Shown here piece by piece: positions 8,329-17,849 of a stretch of 42,061 nucleotides of DNA. The position numbers and the translations under genes are program-made. Source of the DNA: a virus; IMG/VR virus record IMGVR_UViG_3300008116_000303, positions 1-42,061 of that record; one strand, given 5' to 3'. The notes under the pieces are model-generated. The model was given only the letters and a program-made list of their open reading frames with translations. It had not been told where the DNA came from and ran no database searches. Position 1 is the stretch's first letter. Each line of letters begins with the position of its first letter.

Positions 8329-9345
8329 TTATGCGTTCCAGTATTTTTCAACTTTCTTGGTTAAATCTATCAAGATCTCTTCATTCAGAGGGTTCTTTAG
8401 ATATTCTACAACATCACTCGGTGTTCTTCCAAGCATAGTAACTGTCTGCATATGATAGATAAAACCATCAGCTTTTGTAGCTATGAACTTATAGTAAGAA
8501 CAATCTTTTACAATAGCTCGGATCTTTAGCGTTTCCATATCCAGGTTAGCAGCATCCAAGAATCTTTGAGCGGTCTTACGTTTATCCTTTTCTATCAAGT
8601 CTCCATTAATATATTTATCCATGTTATCATAGATGATATCATTAGGAGTAGACTTTTTGTACTGTGCACTGTTTGGATCAAGAACCTTAGCTACATATAG
8701 TAACTTATTCTGGTTTTTATCAAACAGTTTTTGAAGTTCAGAAAGAGCTTTGTTGCGAAGCTTCTTAACTTCGGTCTGGATAGAAGCTGTTTCTTCTAGT
8801 TTGTCCAGATAAAATTTAGGAGGAACTGGCATTCTACGAGCTTCTTCTAAACTACGAGCTACAATTGAAAACCCTCCGGCATCTATTGCATAAATTCTAA
8901 TAAGATCATATGGATCTTTATCAGGCTCTAAGAATACAGGTTCATTACCACATCGGATCTTAATCTTGTCCCAGAAATCCGAGTTATCTGGTTTTAGTAG
9001 TTTGCACTTGTTCCAAAATTGTTCATCTGTTGGATCAATTACATTAGAAGCAAGTTCTTTTTCAAGCTGAGCTACTACTTGTCTAATTTGTTTAATCTTA
9101 GCTTCTTGCTCATCCATTGAAAGTTCTTTTACTTCAGGAGCAAACTCATTTAAACCAGTAAGGTATCTTTTGATACCGTTGATTTCTAAACAAGCTAATT
9201 GCTCTTCGTGAAAAGCTCCATCAAAAAGACTTAATCCGTACTTCTGAAGTCCCATGTTATCTACGATAGGATCAAAATAAGGACGGATAGCAATGCTAGA
9301 TCTTTTGTTCTGTGGATACTTCTCCACAATTGTTACTGCACTCAT
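8329..9345 (-). CDS. Structural/neck-region protein of unknown function
   Basis: 338 aa, start MSAVTIVEKYPQNKRSSIAI. It has a charged helical stretch at residues ~80-105 (DEQEAKIKQIRQVVAQLEKE), a central mixed region, and a helical segment at residues ~185-215 (EVKKLRNKALSELQKLFDKN). It ends PLNEEILIDLTKKVEKYWNA. It is the first gene after the capsid gene and is separated from it by a structured ~130-nt RNA leader, so its expression may be tuned separately from the capsid. No recognised family; a head-completion or inner-virion protein is plausible. Confidence 0.7.
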   Translation of the reverse strand: MSAVTIVEKYPQNKRSSIAIRPYFDPIVDNMGLQKYGLSLFDGAFHEEQLACLEINGIKRYLTGLNEFAPEVKELSMDEQEAKIKQIRQVVAQLEKELASNVIDPTDEQFWNKCKLLKPDNSDFWDKIKIRCGNEPVFLEPDKDPYDLIRIYAIDAGGFSIVARSLEEARRMPVPPKFYLDKLEETASIQTEVKKLRNKALSELQKLFDKNQNKLLYVAKVLDPNSAQYKKSTPNDIIYDNMDKYINGDLIEKDKRKTAQRFLDAANLDMETLKIRAIVKDCSYYKFIATKADGFIYHMQTVTMLGRTPSDVVEYLKNPLNEEILIDLTKKVEKYWNA

Positions 9346-9359
9346 GGTTTGCGTACAAC

Positions 9360-9495
9360 AGGTGAGACTCTAATAAACTAGATGTTCGGAAGAGTCGGAC
9401 CTAGATGCTGAGACCTAGGCGGGGTAAAATGACTCAGAGCTGATGCGGGTGTTTTAGCCAGCTGGGCTGGTAGCTGTTAACCGGCCTGAGTACTG
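9360..9495 (-). ncRNA. Structured leader RNA between capsid gene and next gene
   Basis: The only sizeable gap in the virion operon is clearly GC-richer than the genes around it and holds paired arms: GACTCT 9366-9371 with AGAGTC 9391-9396; CCTAG 9400-9404 with CTAGG 9415-9419; and ACTCAG 9432-9437 with CTGAGT 9486-9491, which encloses CCAGC 9458-9462 with GCTGG 9466-9470. It lies just before the 338-aa gene on the transcribed strand. It could be a processed small RNA, a regulated leader or an mRNA-stabilising element. Strand is inferred from the operon. Confidence 0.5.
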
Positions 9496-9509
9496 TTATC
9501 TTTATAAAT

Positions 9510-9535
9510 GCAGGAGAAGTTACGGCTCCTCCTGC
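9510..9535 (-). terminator. Hairpin downstream of major capsid gene
   Basis: GCAGGAG 9510-9516 pairs with CTCCTGC 9529-9535, 12 nt past the capsid stop codon. It lacks a strong U run on the minus strand, so it may be a partial terminator or a 3' stabiliser that raises capsid output relative to downstream genes. Confidence 0.55.
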
Positions 9536-9546
9536 TTTATTATAAA

Positions 9547-11166
9547 TTAGAATGATCCACCAGTAACAGGGTTTCTCATAACGATCTTCAACACCTTGGT
9601 TGGGTCTTTAACCCAGATAGCTGGCATTGTTTGTGTCATGAACACTCTGTAACCATTGAAGGCACCAGAGCTTTGGAAACCTTGAGTACGTCCCATGTAA
9701 TCCATGGTACCGTTCTGATAGAACCACTTCAATTGATTGTCCCAAGATAGCTTCAACAAGAAGATGTTGTCATTAGCGTTCTCAGTAATATCAAAGATAA
9801 TGAAGTTATAAGAAGATAGAGGGAAACCATCAATGATTGGGTTCTCAATATCGTTAGTATGAATGTTATCAAACGCTGGGTTCAATACAAACTTAACGTT
9901 AGCCAAGAAAGGAATAACGTATTGAGTGTATGCAAAACCAAAGTTTAGATCCATACCTTTACCAGTGATAGCTCCAATCTCAGAAGCATTAATAACAAGT
10001 CCGCTGTTGATAGCTTCCTTCTTAATAGCTTCGTTAACAAGCTTCATACCACCTAAGCCAGTTTGTACAACAAGCTGACGCTTAGGATCTGGTCCTTGGA
10101 ATTCAACTTTACCATTGAAGAAGTTGAAGATTTCAGACTTGAACAAGTCAAGATTGAAAGAACCTTTGTTGTAGATACGCTTGTAAGAGTTATCCAACTG
10201 CTTCCAAAGACCTACTGACAAACGGATATCATCTGGACCGTCTTGCTTAACCTTACCACCTTGACCCCACATTAAGTAGGTTTCAATGTCGTTAGCAACT
10301 TTTGTAAGGTGAGCAGCTTCCAAAGTAGTCAAGAATGTACGAGTAAGCTGACCAGATTGGTAAGCCTTCTTTACATAATCTTTACCCATTTTAGCAGCCA
10401 TACCTTCCAAAGAAGATACTGCAGGATCTACTGATTTGTCAAAGTTTCTCCAAAGCTCAATAACAGGAACTGTTCCGTCAGCTTTCAAGCCACCTTTCAT
10501 CATCAAGTCAGCACGAGAGCTGATAGAATAATGAACGTGAGCTTCAGCACCTCCTACATAGTTGTAGAATTCACGGAAACCAGCAGATACGTTACCAAGA
10601 TCAGAGAACTTCTCACCGTATTCACCACGGGCAGAACCCTTACGGAATACTTTAGTTCCTACTTTCAAGTACTTGTTATCCAAATACTTAGCATTGTCAT
10701 TGTTCACAAGCTGAACAGTGTAGATGAAACCGTCACCAGCTGGGATAATATCGTCAGCAGTGATGTACATTTCAACACCGTTGTATTTGTCATAAGTGAT
10801 GATGTCACCATGTCCAAAAGAACGCTTGTTAACTTTAATTTTAAAGCTCTGTCCGTCAATACCTTTAGTGGCATTTGCGGATTCTACATCTTCAATGATG
10901 TAAGGTAGATCCTGAGCTACAGGGATCTGCCATTTGTACTCACCACGTGCATTATCTACAGAGATAATGTTCTTTCCTCCAAAGCTGGACATCTGGTACA
11001 AAGGCATTTCTACCTTTTGAGCCATTGCCCATAGATCTACGGGACCAAGATCAGTTGGTTCCGCACTCTTAAGAAGGTTTGAAAGGTGGTAAGAATCTAC
11101 GTGTGAGCTAGTCTGATAGCTGGTATCTCGTAGAAATATACCATTGTTCAAAACAGGAGTTGCCAT
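9547..11166 (-). CDS. Major capsid protein
   Basis: 539 aa, starting MATPVLNNGIFLRDTSYQTS. It follows portal and scaffold candidates in the usual head-gene order and has the length seen for HK97-fold capsid proteins of large Bacteroidota phages. Features include an N-terminal arm of ~60 residues, a beta-rich middle (SFKIKVNKRSFGHGDIITYD, DGFIYTVQLVNNDNAKYLDN), a helix at residues ~255-300 (MGKDYVKKAYQSGQLTRTFL) and a beta-rich C-terminus (GYRVFMTQTMPAIWVKDPTK). Its leader has the TTATTAACCCCTAAAT motif, and a hairpin follows the gene. The call rests on position, size and composition; the fold itself cannot be checked here. Confidence 0.82.
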   Translation of the reverse strand: MATPVLNNGIFLRDTSYQTSSHVDSYHLSNLLKSAEPTDLGPVDLWAMAQKVEMPLYQMSSFGGKNIISVDNARGEYKWQIPVAQDLPYIIEDVESANATKGIDGQSFKIKVNKRSFGHGDIITYDKYNGVEMYITADDIIPAGDGFIYTVQLVNNDNAKYLDNKYLKVGTKVFRKGSARGEYGEKFSDLGNVSAGFREFYNYVGGAEAHVHYSISSRADLMMKGGLKADGTVPVIELWRNFDKSVDPAVSSLEGMAAKMGKDYVKKAYQSGQLTRTFLTTLEAAHLTKVANDIETYLMWGQGGKVKQDGPDDIRLSVGLWKQLDNSYKRIYNKGSFNLDLFKSEIFNFFNGKVEFQGPDPKRQLVVQTGLGGMKLVNEAIKKEAINSGLVINASEIGAITGKGMDLNFGFAYTQYVIPFLANVKFVLNPAFDNIHTNDIENPIIDGFPLSSYNFIIFDITENANDNIFLLKLSWDNQLKWFYQNGTMDYMGRTQGFQSSGAFNGYRVFMTQTMPAIWVKDPTKVLKIVMRNPVTGGSF

Positions 11167-11176
11167 AGGGCATCGG

Positions 11177-11192
11177 ATTTAGGGGTTAATAA
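11177..11192 (-). promoter_or_regulatory. Repeated leader motif before capsid gene
   Basis: The minus strand reads TTATTAACCCCTAAAT, 11 nt before the capsid ATG, identical to the leader of the 448-aa structural gene. It sits inside the scaffold-capsid operon, so a translational role is as likely as a promoter role. Confidence 0.45.
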
Positions 11193-11196
11193 AATA

Positions 11197-12492
11197 TTAG
11201 CGTTTAAAAATATTCTGTGGTCTAGATATTCTTCTTGGTCTTTGTTCATCCTCTTCCTGATAAGTAGAGACGTTTTTACGACTCTGCTCAGTCTTAAGCT
11301 GGCGTACTGTTTGTTCAACAGCTGCGTTCTTTCCTTGTTTTACAAGGTTCTGACGATATTCTTCAGGATTAGATAGTAACCAAAGAGCTTCAGCAATAAG
11401 TGGGTAGTTAGGCTCAACAAACTGATACTTCTCTAAAAGATGACCTAACTGGTTAGTTGGTCTTCCACTAATAGAAGGGTAGTTTGGTTGAACTAAACCG
11501 CTATACAACTGAGCCTGTGTTTTTTTATCAAGCTTAAGACCATTAATTTCTGCTGGTCTAAGAGCTTCAAACACATTTTGCATATAAGCTTGGGCAGCTT
11601 GTTCTTGCTGTTGTTTTCTAGATTCTTGCTCTGCAAGCTGACTCTGCACGATTTCTTCTTGCATTTGGTCAAGCTTGGGTTTGAACTGCTTAGCTTTCTT
11701 TTCCAGTACTCCAAGATCTTTCCAAGTAGTTAACTCTTCTTGGATCTCTTCATCTGTACCAAATCCTGTAGCTTGTAAATAAGACTTTACAATACCTTCC
11801 TGATCATTTTCATCAGCAGGATTTAAAGATCTAACCTGTTCAACTTGAGCTAAGGCTTGGAAAAGACCTTTAAGATCTTGTCCGCCATCTGCTACATACT
11901 TAGCTGCATATTGCAGCTCTTCAGGTAAAGACTCAAAGAACTCTTGTGGAGTTTTAGCAGCTACCTCATTTTTAAGGTTATCTATGTTAGCCTGCCAAAG
12001 CTCCTCTATATCTTTCTCTCCAAGAGTACCTAAGTAATCTTCAAGAGATTGTTTACTTTCATCATAGTCATCAAAGGCAAACATTTCCTTTGATTCTATA
12101 CGTTTTTTAAGAAACTCAACAAGACCAGACTTTTCAGTTTTAGGACGTCCGCCCTTTGACTTTTTCTGATCATCTTGATCTTCTTCATCTAACTCGTCAA
12201 AAACATCTGTTGATGTTCCACGAGAAACACTACCTTCTTTATCCTTATTTTCATCAGGATCTGGATCTGTGTCTTTTTTGTCATCTGAACTAGAATCATC
12301 TGTTTTATCAGGTTCATCTATAAAACTCAGATCAACATCTTTTTTACTAAAGATATTAGCTTTTTGTTCTGGTTTCTTAGTATCAACCCCGGTTGCGGTT
12401 ACTATACTATCGGCACCTGGTGCCCCCAGCCAACTATCTATATCTAGATCTACTTGCTGTACAGAGGTCTGCACATCTTTTTGGTTTTCCAT
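11197..12492 (-). CDS. Capsid scaffolding protein candidate
   Basis: 431 aa, very acidic and helical, directly upstream of the capsid gene (30 nt gap), where tailed phages normally encode the scaffold. Residues ~55-110 are an Asp/Glu/Lys-rich disordered stretch (DDSSSDDKKDTDPDPDENKD). Residues ~275-310 form a Gln/Glu-rich coiled coil (LDQMQEEIVQSQLAEQESRK). The C-terminus is basic (PRRISRPQNIFKR), as expected for a scaffold tail that binds the capsid. No protease motif is visible. A shared 14-nt promoter candidate lies 33-46 nt before the start. Confidence 0.78.
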   Translation of the reverse strand: MENQKDVQTSVQQVDLDIDSWLGAPGADSIVTATGVDTKKPEQKANIFSKKDVDLSFIDEPDKTDDSSSDDKKDTDPDPDENKDKEGSVSRGTSTDVFDELDEEDQDDQKKSKGGRPKTEKSGLVEFLKKRIESKEMFAFDDYDESKQSLEDYLGTLGEKDIEELWQANIDNLKNEVAAKTPQEFFESLPEELQYAAKYVADGGQDLKGLFQALAQVEQVRSLNPADENDQEGIVKSYLQATGFGTDEEIQEELTTWKDLGVLEKKAKQFKPKLDQMQEEIVQSQLAEQESRKQQQEQAAQAYMQNVFEALRPAEINGLKLDKKTQAQLYSGLVQPNYPSISGRPTNQLGHLLEKYQFVEPNYPLIAEALWLLSNPEEYRQNLVKQGKNAAVEQTVRQLKTEQSRKNVSTYQEEDEQRPRRISRPQNIFKR

Positions 12493-12524
12493 AACTTATA
12501 TTGGTTTTTTATGGTGTACTTCTA

Positions 12525-12538
12525 CAATAATAATATAC
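12525..12538 (-). promoter_or_regulatory. Putative phage promoter motif, copy 2
   Basis: GTATATTATTATTG on the minus strand, 33 nt before the scaffold start and in the 115-nt gap after the portal gene. It is identical to the element at 5723-5736. An imperfect CTTCAG/CTGAGG hairpin at about 12573-12591 lies just upstream and may end portal transcription. Confidence 0.38.
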
Positions 12539-12607
12539 AACTTTAAACTCTAAAAATTTAAAACCACCCCTCAGTATGGACCTGAAGTATGGATAATAGA
12601 GCTATAA

Positions 12608-15346
12608 TTATTTAGATTTCTTTCCAGAATCGTACTTATTCTTATTTTCACGAGCTATTTGTAGCTGTTTGTCAGCTATTTCTTTTTGAGCCTGAAGTCT
12701 TTCTCTCTCAATATTAACCTTTTGTGTATTCTGATTATTTCTATTTACCTCTTGCTCACGCTTAAAGTTCATAGTATCCTGGTAGTTATCCTGTTTTTGA
12801 ATATTTACCATGGCATCTTGATAATCAGACATCTGATTTTGGTTTATATCTGATGAAGCTCCATATCCAGCAGACCTTATTTGAGCTACAGTAAGTTGAG
12901 CTTGACGGTCAAGTTCAGCTTGCTCAGCTTTAAACTGAATATCCATTTGCTTCTGACGTTCTTGACTAGCTAACATTTCTTGTTGTAGCTGCTGCTGTTG
13001 TTGTTGCTCTGCTTGTTTTTGAGCAAGAGTTTTCTCTTCAGCAGACTTAAGAACACCTGTAAGTTCAGCTATAGACTCAGACTTGATTACGTTTCCTAAA
13101 TCATATATAGAAGCTCCAGTTGTATTATTATTTAGAGCAAGCTGTTTAAGCTGCTCCATTATAGCACGAGAGTTAGTCTTTGTTGTACAGAAAATATTTA
13201 GATCTCTCATTAAAAGATCTGTTCCGTTTATTTGGAAGTTTACTTTCTCATCAGCAGATGTAATATAGCTAAGTCTTACACTAGGCTTCTTTGCATGGTA
13301 ATATTGGGCAAGATCAGTTCTCATTTGGTGAACTCTTGGCATCAAATTATCACTATGCTGAATAAAGTATTGTTCTGTTTGAGCATATGAAGCATTCATA
13401 GCTTGCTCTACACCAGTAGCAGTTTGTTGACCAATCTGTTGTCCCATACGTTGAGGATTCAGACCAATAACTTCAAAAGCTTGTGTCTTAAAATAAGTAG
13501 CTAGGTTAATACGAGAAAGTAAACGATTAGTCTGTTCAAGGTTAAGAACCTGATAATGCTGGAAGTTTAGAGCATTCTCTGTATTTGTAATAGAAGTATC
13601 CAGGGGTAACATCTGGAAGTTCTTCATTGCCACATAGGCTTTGGCCAGATTATTTTTACCCCAGTCTTCTCCCATAGAGTGACGAGGTAAAGTGTTCTGG
13701 TCAAAAAGAATAACTGTACCTAGCTCATCCACAAGAATGTCAGCTATTTGGTTATTCACAATATTGTAACCTATCTGGTATGGCTTCATAAGATCAACCA
13801 ATGAAATACTGCGGGTGTTTCTATCACCAAATACAGAACCTTCCACTGGAAGCTTACAACCATAAAGTGTAGCATCTCCTTTAAACTGGAATGGAATACG
13901 TCCTGGTTTACCACCGTTAAGTCCAAGGTAAATAGGATTAATACCTCCAGGATTATTTTGACCCCAGAAAGCAGGACGATTAGGTCCAATCTTAATACCT
14001 CCCCAGGTTTCGTTAATCCAGATCCAGTCAATATGTTCGCCAAAGATTAAAGTATCTTTGGTCTTTTGTTTATAAAGGCTTGTGTTATAAAGAGGCTTAT
14101 CTGTTACTTTGTACTTTTCAGATACAATTTCCTGAATAGTTTCTCCTTCTTCAGTAATCTTTGTTAAGTGACCTACTTTACGTTGAGACTTCCAATAGAT
14201 TGTAGATACTCTTAGCATATGAGTCTTTCCAAAATCAATAGTATCTTCTGAGTCAGACAGTATCCACTCTACAATATCTCCTGTGCCAAATTGGGCGTCA
14301 TAAACAGATGTAAACTGGCGATAAGCTAAGCTAGGCATTTGCGTATTCCACTCATGAGATCTGGTAGGGTCATAGTAAGTACCGTCATTTTGATATCCTT
14401 GTACAGCATACCCAGCTGAACGTACCGGATAAATAGCTTCTAAAGCCTCTAACTGCTCTTGAGTCATCATCCAACCATACTTATCAATCACGTCTGATAC
14501 AGATAGTAAATCCATCTTACCTACCCAGTTACCCTGAGAGATATAACGTACATCTGGAGATTTATGATAGAATGTAAGAAGTGGGTTCCAAAGTTCTACT
14601 TCGTAATCATCTTCATTCATTCTAAAATGCCAAAACTCACGATCAGAAGTGAGCATATCTCTGAATGCTCTCTCTTCTAATTCTTGCATTTTAAATCTTT
14701 CTTCGTCTACAGACATCTGATGAGATGCCCACTCTTCTATAAGAGAACGATAATCCTTTTTAAAGAAGTCTTCTATTTCAGGTAAAGATTTAAGATTCTG
14801 TGGATTCATAGCTTGTTGAGCCTCTTCAGAATCCATAGACACACCCTGGTTGACTAACTGAGTCATGATTTTTACCTCTGCTTGCTGAACTAAAACATCT
14901 TCAAGCATCTGACGTTTAGCTTCTAGCATCTCATTATAGGAGATATCATCAACTGCTCTAAACATAATACGTGAGCTTCTTTTAGAAAACTCATTACATA
15001 AAACATTTACAACATTTGGGATAATAGGGTAAAACTTAAGCTCAAGAGCTGACATATCCTCCTTTGTAAGAGTATCTATCAGATCTGCCATCTCATTATC
15101 TTCTTCTACAATATAGTCTGACTTGTCAATAATACCTTTGGCAAGCTTATAGTTCTTCATAAGCCTGCGAGCATTACGTCTAAGCTGTTTCATCCCCTGA
15201 AACTCTAGCCAATCTAGGTTCCATGCTCTCCATTCTTCATCCTTTTCAGTCTCTGGTAGAAACTGAATAGGCTGGGTAAGGGTACCCATTTTGTTATAGT
15301 CGGCCTTTTTTCCAGCCTTTAAGTCAAGAGCATTATATATCTGCAT
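12608..15346 (-). CDS. Portal protein
   Basis: 912 aa. It lies between terminase and scaffold/capsid genes. The N-terminal third is helical and acidic (residues ~85-135). The body contains a wing/stem-like region, with a conserved-looking segment at residues ~625-690 (GLNPQRMGQQIGQQTATGVE, QAMNASYAQTEQYFIQHSDN) that I recognise from portals of crAss-like and related Bacteroidota phages. Residues ~790-905 are a Gln-rich coiled coil (EQQQQQQLQQEMLASQERQK), an extension longer than in typical ~500-600 aa portals, ending in lysines. The protein would form the dodecameric DNA gate at the packaging vertex. Confidence 0.85.
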   Translation of the reverse strand: MQIYNALDLKAGKKADYNKMGTLTQPIQFLPETEKDEEWRAWNLDWLEFQGMKQLRRNARRLMKNYKLAKGIIDKSDYIVEEDNEMADLIDTLTKEDMSALELKFYPIIPNVVNVLCNEFSKRSSRIMFRAVDDISYNEMLEAKRQMLEDVLVQQAEVKIMTQLVNQGVSMDSEEAQQAMNPQNLKSLPEIEDFFKKDYRSLIEEWASHQMSVDEERFKMQELEERAFRDMLTSDREFWHFRMNEDDYEVELWNPLLTFYHKSPDVRYISQGNWVGKMDLLSVSDVIDKYGWMMTQEQLEALEAIYPVRSAGYAVQGYQNDGTYYDPTRSHEWNTQMPSLAYRQFTSVYDAQFGTGDIVEWILSDSEDTIDFGKTHMLRVSTIYWKSQRKVGHLTKITEEGETIQEIVSEKYKVTDKPLYNTSLYKQKTKDTLIFGEHIDWIWINETWGGIKIGPNRPAFWGQNNPGGINPIYLGLNGGKPGRIPFQFKGDATLYGCKLPVEGSVFGDRNTRSISLVDLMKPYQIGYNIVNNQIADILVDELGTVILFDQNTLPRHSMGEDWGKNNLAKAYVAMKNFQMLPLDTSITNTENALNFQHYQVLNLEQTNRLLSRINLATYFKTQAFEVIGLNPQRMGQQIGQQTATGVEQAMNASYAQTEQYFIQHSDNLMPRVHQMRTDLAQYYHAKKPSVRLSYITSADEKVNFQINGTDLLMRDLNIFCTTKTNSRAIMEQLKQLALNNNTTGASIYDLGNVIKSESIAELTGVLKSAEEKTLAQKQAEQQQQQQLQQEMLASQERQKQMDIQFKAEQAELDRQAQLTVAQIRSAGYGASSDINQNQMSDYQDAMVNIQKQDNYQDTMNFKREQEVNRNNQNTQKVNIERERLQAQKEIADKQLQIARENKNKYDSGKKSK

Positions 15347-15351
15347 GATTA

Positions 15352-15630
15352 TTAATTATTTAGATCAGTTCCAGTCTGATTACTTATTGGAGAATTATAT
15401 GTTGAAAGAATACCTGATGATCCTGATGAAACGGTAATTGTTCCAATATTAGGATAAATATATGGATTAGTAACTGTCCAAGGAGTGGTTGTACTTGGAG
15501 TATATACAGGACCTTCTTCTGGCTCTTCCTCTTTTAAAAGAAGCAAAGCTTCCTCTAAAGTAAGGGAGCTTTCTTTAATTAAACGAGACAAAATAGTTAC
15601 TTTCTGTGCATGTAAAGGAACATTATCCAT
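15352..15630 (-). CDS. Small protein between portal and terminase
   Basis: 92 aa. Residues 1-40 form a helical acidic segment (LSRLIKESSLTLEEALLLLK) and the rest is a Pro/Thr/Ser-rich tail (PVYTPSTTTPWTVTNPYIYP). The ATG at 15630 shares a base with the terminase stop, and the stop is 5 nt before the portal start, so all three genes are coupled. Unknown function. Its position suggests a head-assembly or packaging accessory protein. Confidence 0.7.
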   Translation of the reverse strand: MDNVPLHAQKVTILSRLIKESSLTLEEALLLLKEEEPEEGPVYTPSTTTPWTVTNPYIYPNIGTITVSSGSSGILSTYNSPISNQTGTDLNN

Positions 15631-17849
15631 TATCTTATATTTTTAAAAGGGTTTCTAGGTGGTCTCATACCTGCAGAACTCCCTTTTGAAGACCCCATGT
15701 GTCTAAAAGGTCCCCAATTTAATTTACTAAATTTCTGGGAGTTATCCAAGTTTTCCTTTGTAACTTCTATACGTTTAGCCAATCCTCTATTAGCTTGCTG
15801 CACTTTAGCAAAGGCTACCAAAGAGCAAAAAGCTACCAATCGGTCAACGTTCACACCATCCTGATATGCCTGCATCTCTTTTAGAAGCATTATATCAGGT
15901 ATTCTTTCTACGCCATATATTGTTTTTATAATCTCTCCGTCTGGTTTTGTCTCATGATCTAACTCTTCTTTTAGGAACTCTATACCATAAGAAAGAATAT
16001 TTCCTTTAAAAAGAGTACCTACGTTCTTCCAGCCGTATTCCTGAAATACGTTTCTATTTGCTCCAAGATCTTTTAAGAACAAAATCATGTCTTTTGGTAC
16101 AAGATATCTTTGCTTTTTACGGCTAATCATGTATTGTATGAATAAAGCTACGTTGTTCTCTACAATAGTCCAAGCGTTATACCACTCTATTAAAAGCTCT
16201 AATCTTTCATGAGTTTTGTTAAGATCATCAAAACGTCCACACCATGAGGCTACAATTCTATCTCTTTCTATGGTATTTGTTACTTTACCATTACCCTCAT
16301 CTTTAATTATTTCAACAGGATTCTTGTAAATATATATGGCACATAGTGATTCTGAAGTAGTAGTCTTACCTTCTCCTACAGGATCTACTGAGCCATAATA
16401 CATTCCAAACTGAGGATCTTTAACAGGTCTTTCATAAATACAAACAACTCCTTCTTTGTCTTCTGTTTTCTTAGATATAGGAAACTCCATAATAGGAGTT
16501 TTTCTTGAAGGTTTGTCTACTATCTTTCCTTCAGAGTTTCTATATAAATCCAGATACTCAACAGAATAATCTTTATCCTGTATTCTTTGCATTTGTTTAG
16601 AAACTAGGTGTGGAGGAAATATAGATTCTTTTCTAGTAGCAAAAGCTTCTTCTATGTTAGTTGGTTTCTGAGATATCCTAAGCTGATATTGCTCAGGAGT
16701 TAGATCTCGCTTCCATTTTATTCTTTCTTCTTTAATAGCTTCTAAAGCTTCTTCAACTTTAGAATTACCATATTGATCTATAAAAGGAGGCATTGACCAC
16801 TGTTCAGGAATAAACAATCCTGTCTTTCCTATAGTTCCTTCTTTATCTATTAGATCAGATGGTACTGCATAAATATCATTAGCTTCTGGTTGAAGTACCA
16901 TAAGCTTAAGTGGTTCACAAGCATCAAGATCACCCACTGAACCAGCAGCTATAAACATACCTGTTGTAATCATACCACTCTGCATAGCAGGTCTCATATA
17001 CTCATAAGTAAGATCCATCTTTGGAGCAATCCCTCCTTCCTCATGAAAGAAATAAGTACAAGGACCACCTACACCATTTGTTGGATCTTTTTCAAAAGAG
17101 GTACCTGTAAGAATAGATCTATTTCCTTTATAAGTATCTCTTCCATTTATTCTTACTTTGATACGCTGCTGCCAAGAAAATACTTTATCAGGATCACTTG
17201 GTCTATACCAAGCAGTATGTTCATTAAGAAATGTACGATACTCTGTAAGCATACGCCAAGTACCTTTCTCAGATATATAATCTTTTAGACTCGCTCCCAT
17301 TTTAAGAACAGCACCTTCTTCAAAGACCCACATGTTAATTAGCTTAGCTGCATGAAAATAAGAGGAAGCAATCTGACGTTTCTTTAAAATAGCAGAGTGT
17401 CTATAGTGTAGCTCAGCTAACTGTTCATAAAGAGCCATGTGATACTGAGCATCTCTTACCTTAGCAAAGTCAAACCTCTTTTCTTCTTTGTCATAAATAG
17501 GCAAGAAGTTTAACCACATATAGTAGTCTCGCGACAAATACCAAGTTTTCGTGACATTATTCACGACACTTTTTACTATTATACCACTTCTGCATCTTTT
17601 CTTTTGCTCATTCCAATAGTTTATAAAGTCTTTTGTCTTTATAGGAGCTGGGCAATAGAAACCTTGTTGCTGAAACTTTTTAGCTTCAGCATTAAATATT
17701 AAAGAAGTTTCGTCAAAATCATATTGACCAGGTTCTTTAAATAAAGAAAGAACAAAGTCTCTAAACTCCTCTCTGCTATAGAAAGTAGTTAGATCCCATT
17801 GACCATTTTGATAAGTTGGTACTTCTATATAAATATTAGATAAGGTCAC
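15630..17849 (-). CDS. terL: Terminase large subunit (packaging ATPase/nuclease)
   Basis: 739 aa. ATPase: a degenerate Walker A at residues ~155-163 (LKKRQIASS, lacking GK[ST]), Walker B at 264-273 (CTYFFHEEGG) and motif III at 298-307 (MFIAAGSVGD). RNase H-like nuclease: D489 (YYGSVDPV), E564 (WTIVENNVA) and D652 (RIPDIMLLK) form a plausible acidic triad. This is the motor that translocates and cuts concatemeric DNA at the portal. It overlaps the 77-aa gene by 14 nt. The missing GKS is seen in other Bacteroidota phage terminases by my recollection, but deserves a check. Confidence 0.9.
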   Translation of the reverse strand: MTLSNIYIEVPTYQNGQWDLTTFYSREEFRDFVLSLFKEPGQYDFDETSLIFNAEAKKFQQQGFYCPAPIKTKDFINYWNEQKKRCRSGIIVKSVVNNVTKTWYLSRDYYMWLNFLPIYDKEEKRFDFAKVRDAQYHMALYEQLAELHYRHSAILKKRQIASSYFHAAKLINMWVFEEGAVLKMGASLKDYISEKGTWRMLTEYRTFLNEHTAWYRPSDPDKVFSWQQRIKVRINGRDTYKGNRSILTGTSFEKDPTNGVGGPCTYFFHEEGGIAPKMDLTYEYMRPAMQSGMITTGMFIAAGSVGDLDACEPLKLMVLQPEANDIYAVPSDLIDKEGTIGKTGLFIPEQWSMPPFIDQYGNSKVEEALEAIKEERIKWKRDLTPEQYQLRISQKPTNIEEAFATRKESIFPPHLVSKQMQRIQDKDYSVEYLDLYRNSEGKIVDKPSRKTPIMEFPISKKTEDKEGVVCIYERPVKDPQFGMYYGSVDPVGEGKTTTSESLCAIYIYKNPVEIIKDEGNGKVTNTIERDRIVASWCGRFDDLNKTHERLELLIEWYNAWTIVENNVALFIQYMISRKKQRYLVPKDMILFLKDLGANRNVFQEYGWKNVGTLFKGNILSYGIEFLKEELDHETKPDGEIIKTIYGVERIPDIMLLKEMQAYQDGVNVDRLVAFCSLVAFAKVQQANRGLAKRIEVTKENLDNSQKFSKLNWGPFRHMGSSKGSSAGMRPPRNPFKNIR

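Noticed and set aside
13786-14043. Overlapping minus-strand frame within the portal gene
   Set aside because: It is a shadow of the portal in another frame and lacks any gene-like start or context. The same holds for other frames nested in capsid, portal, terminase and AAA genes.
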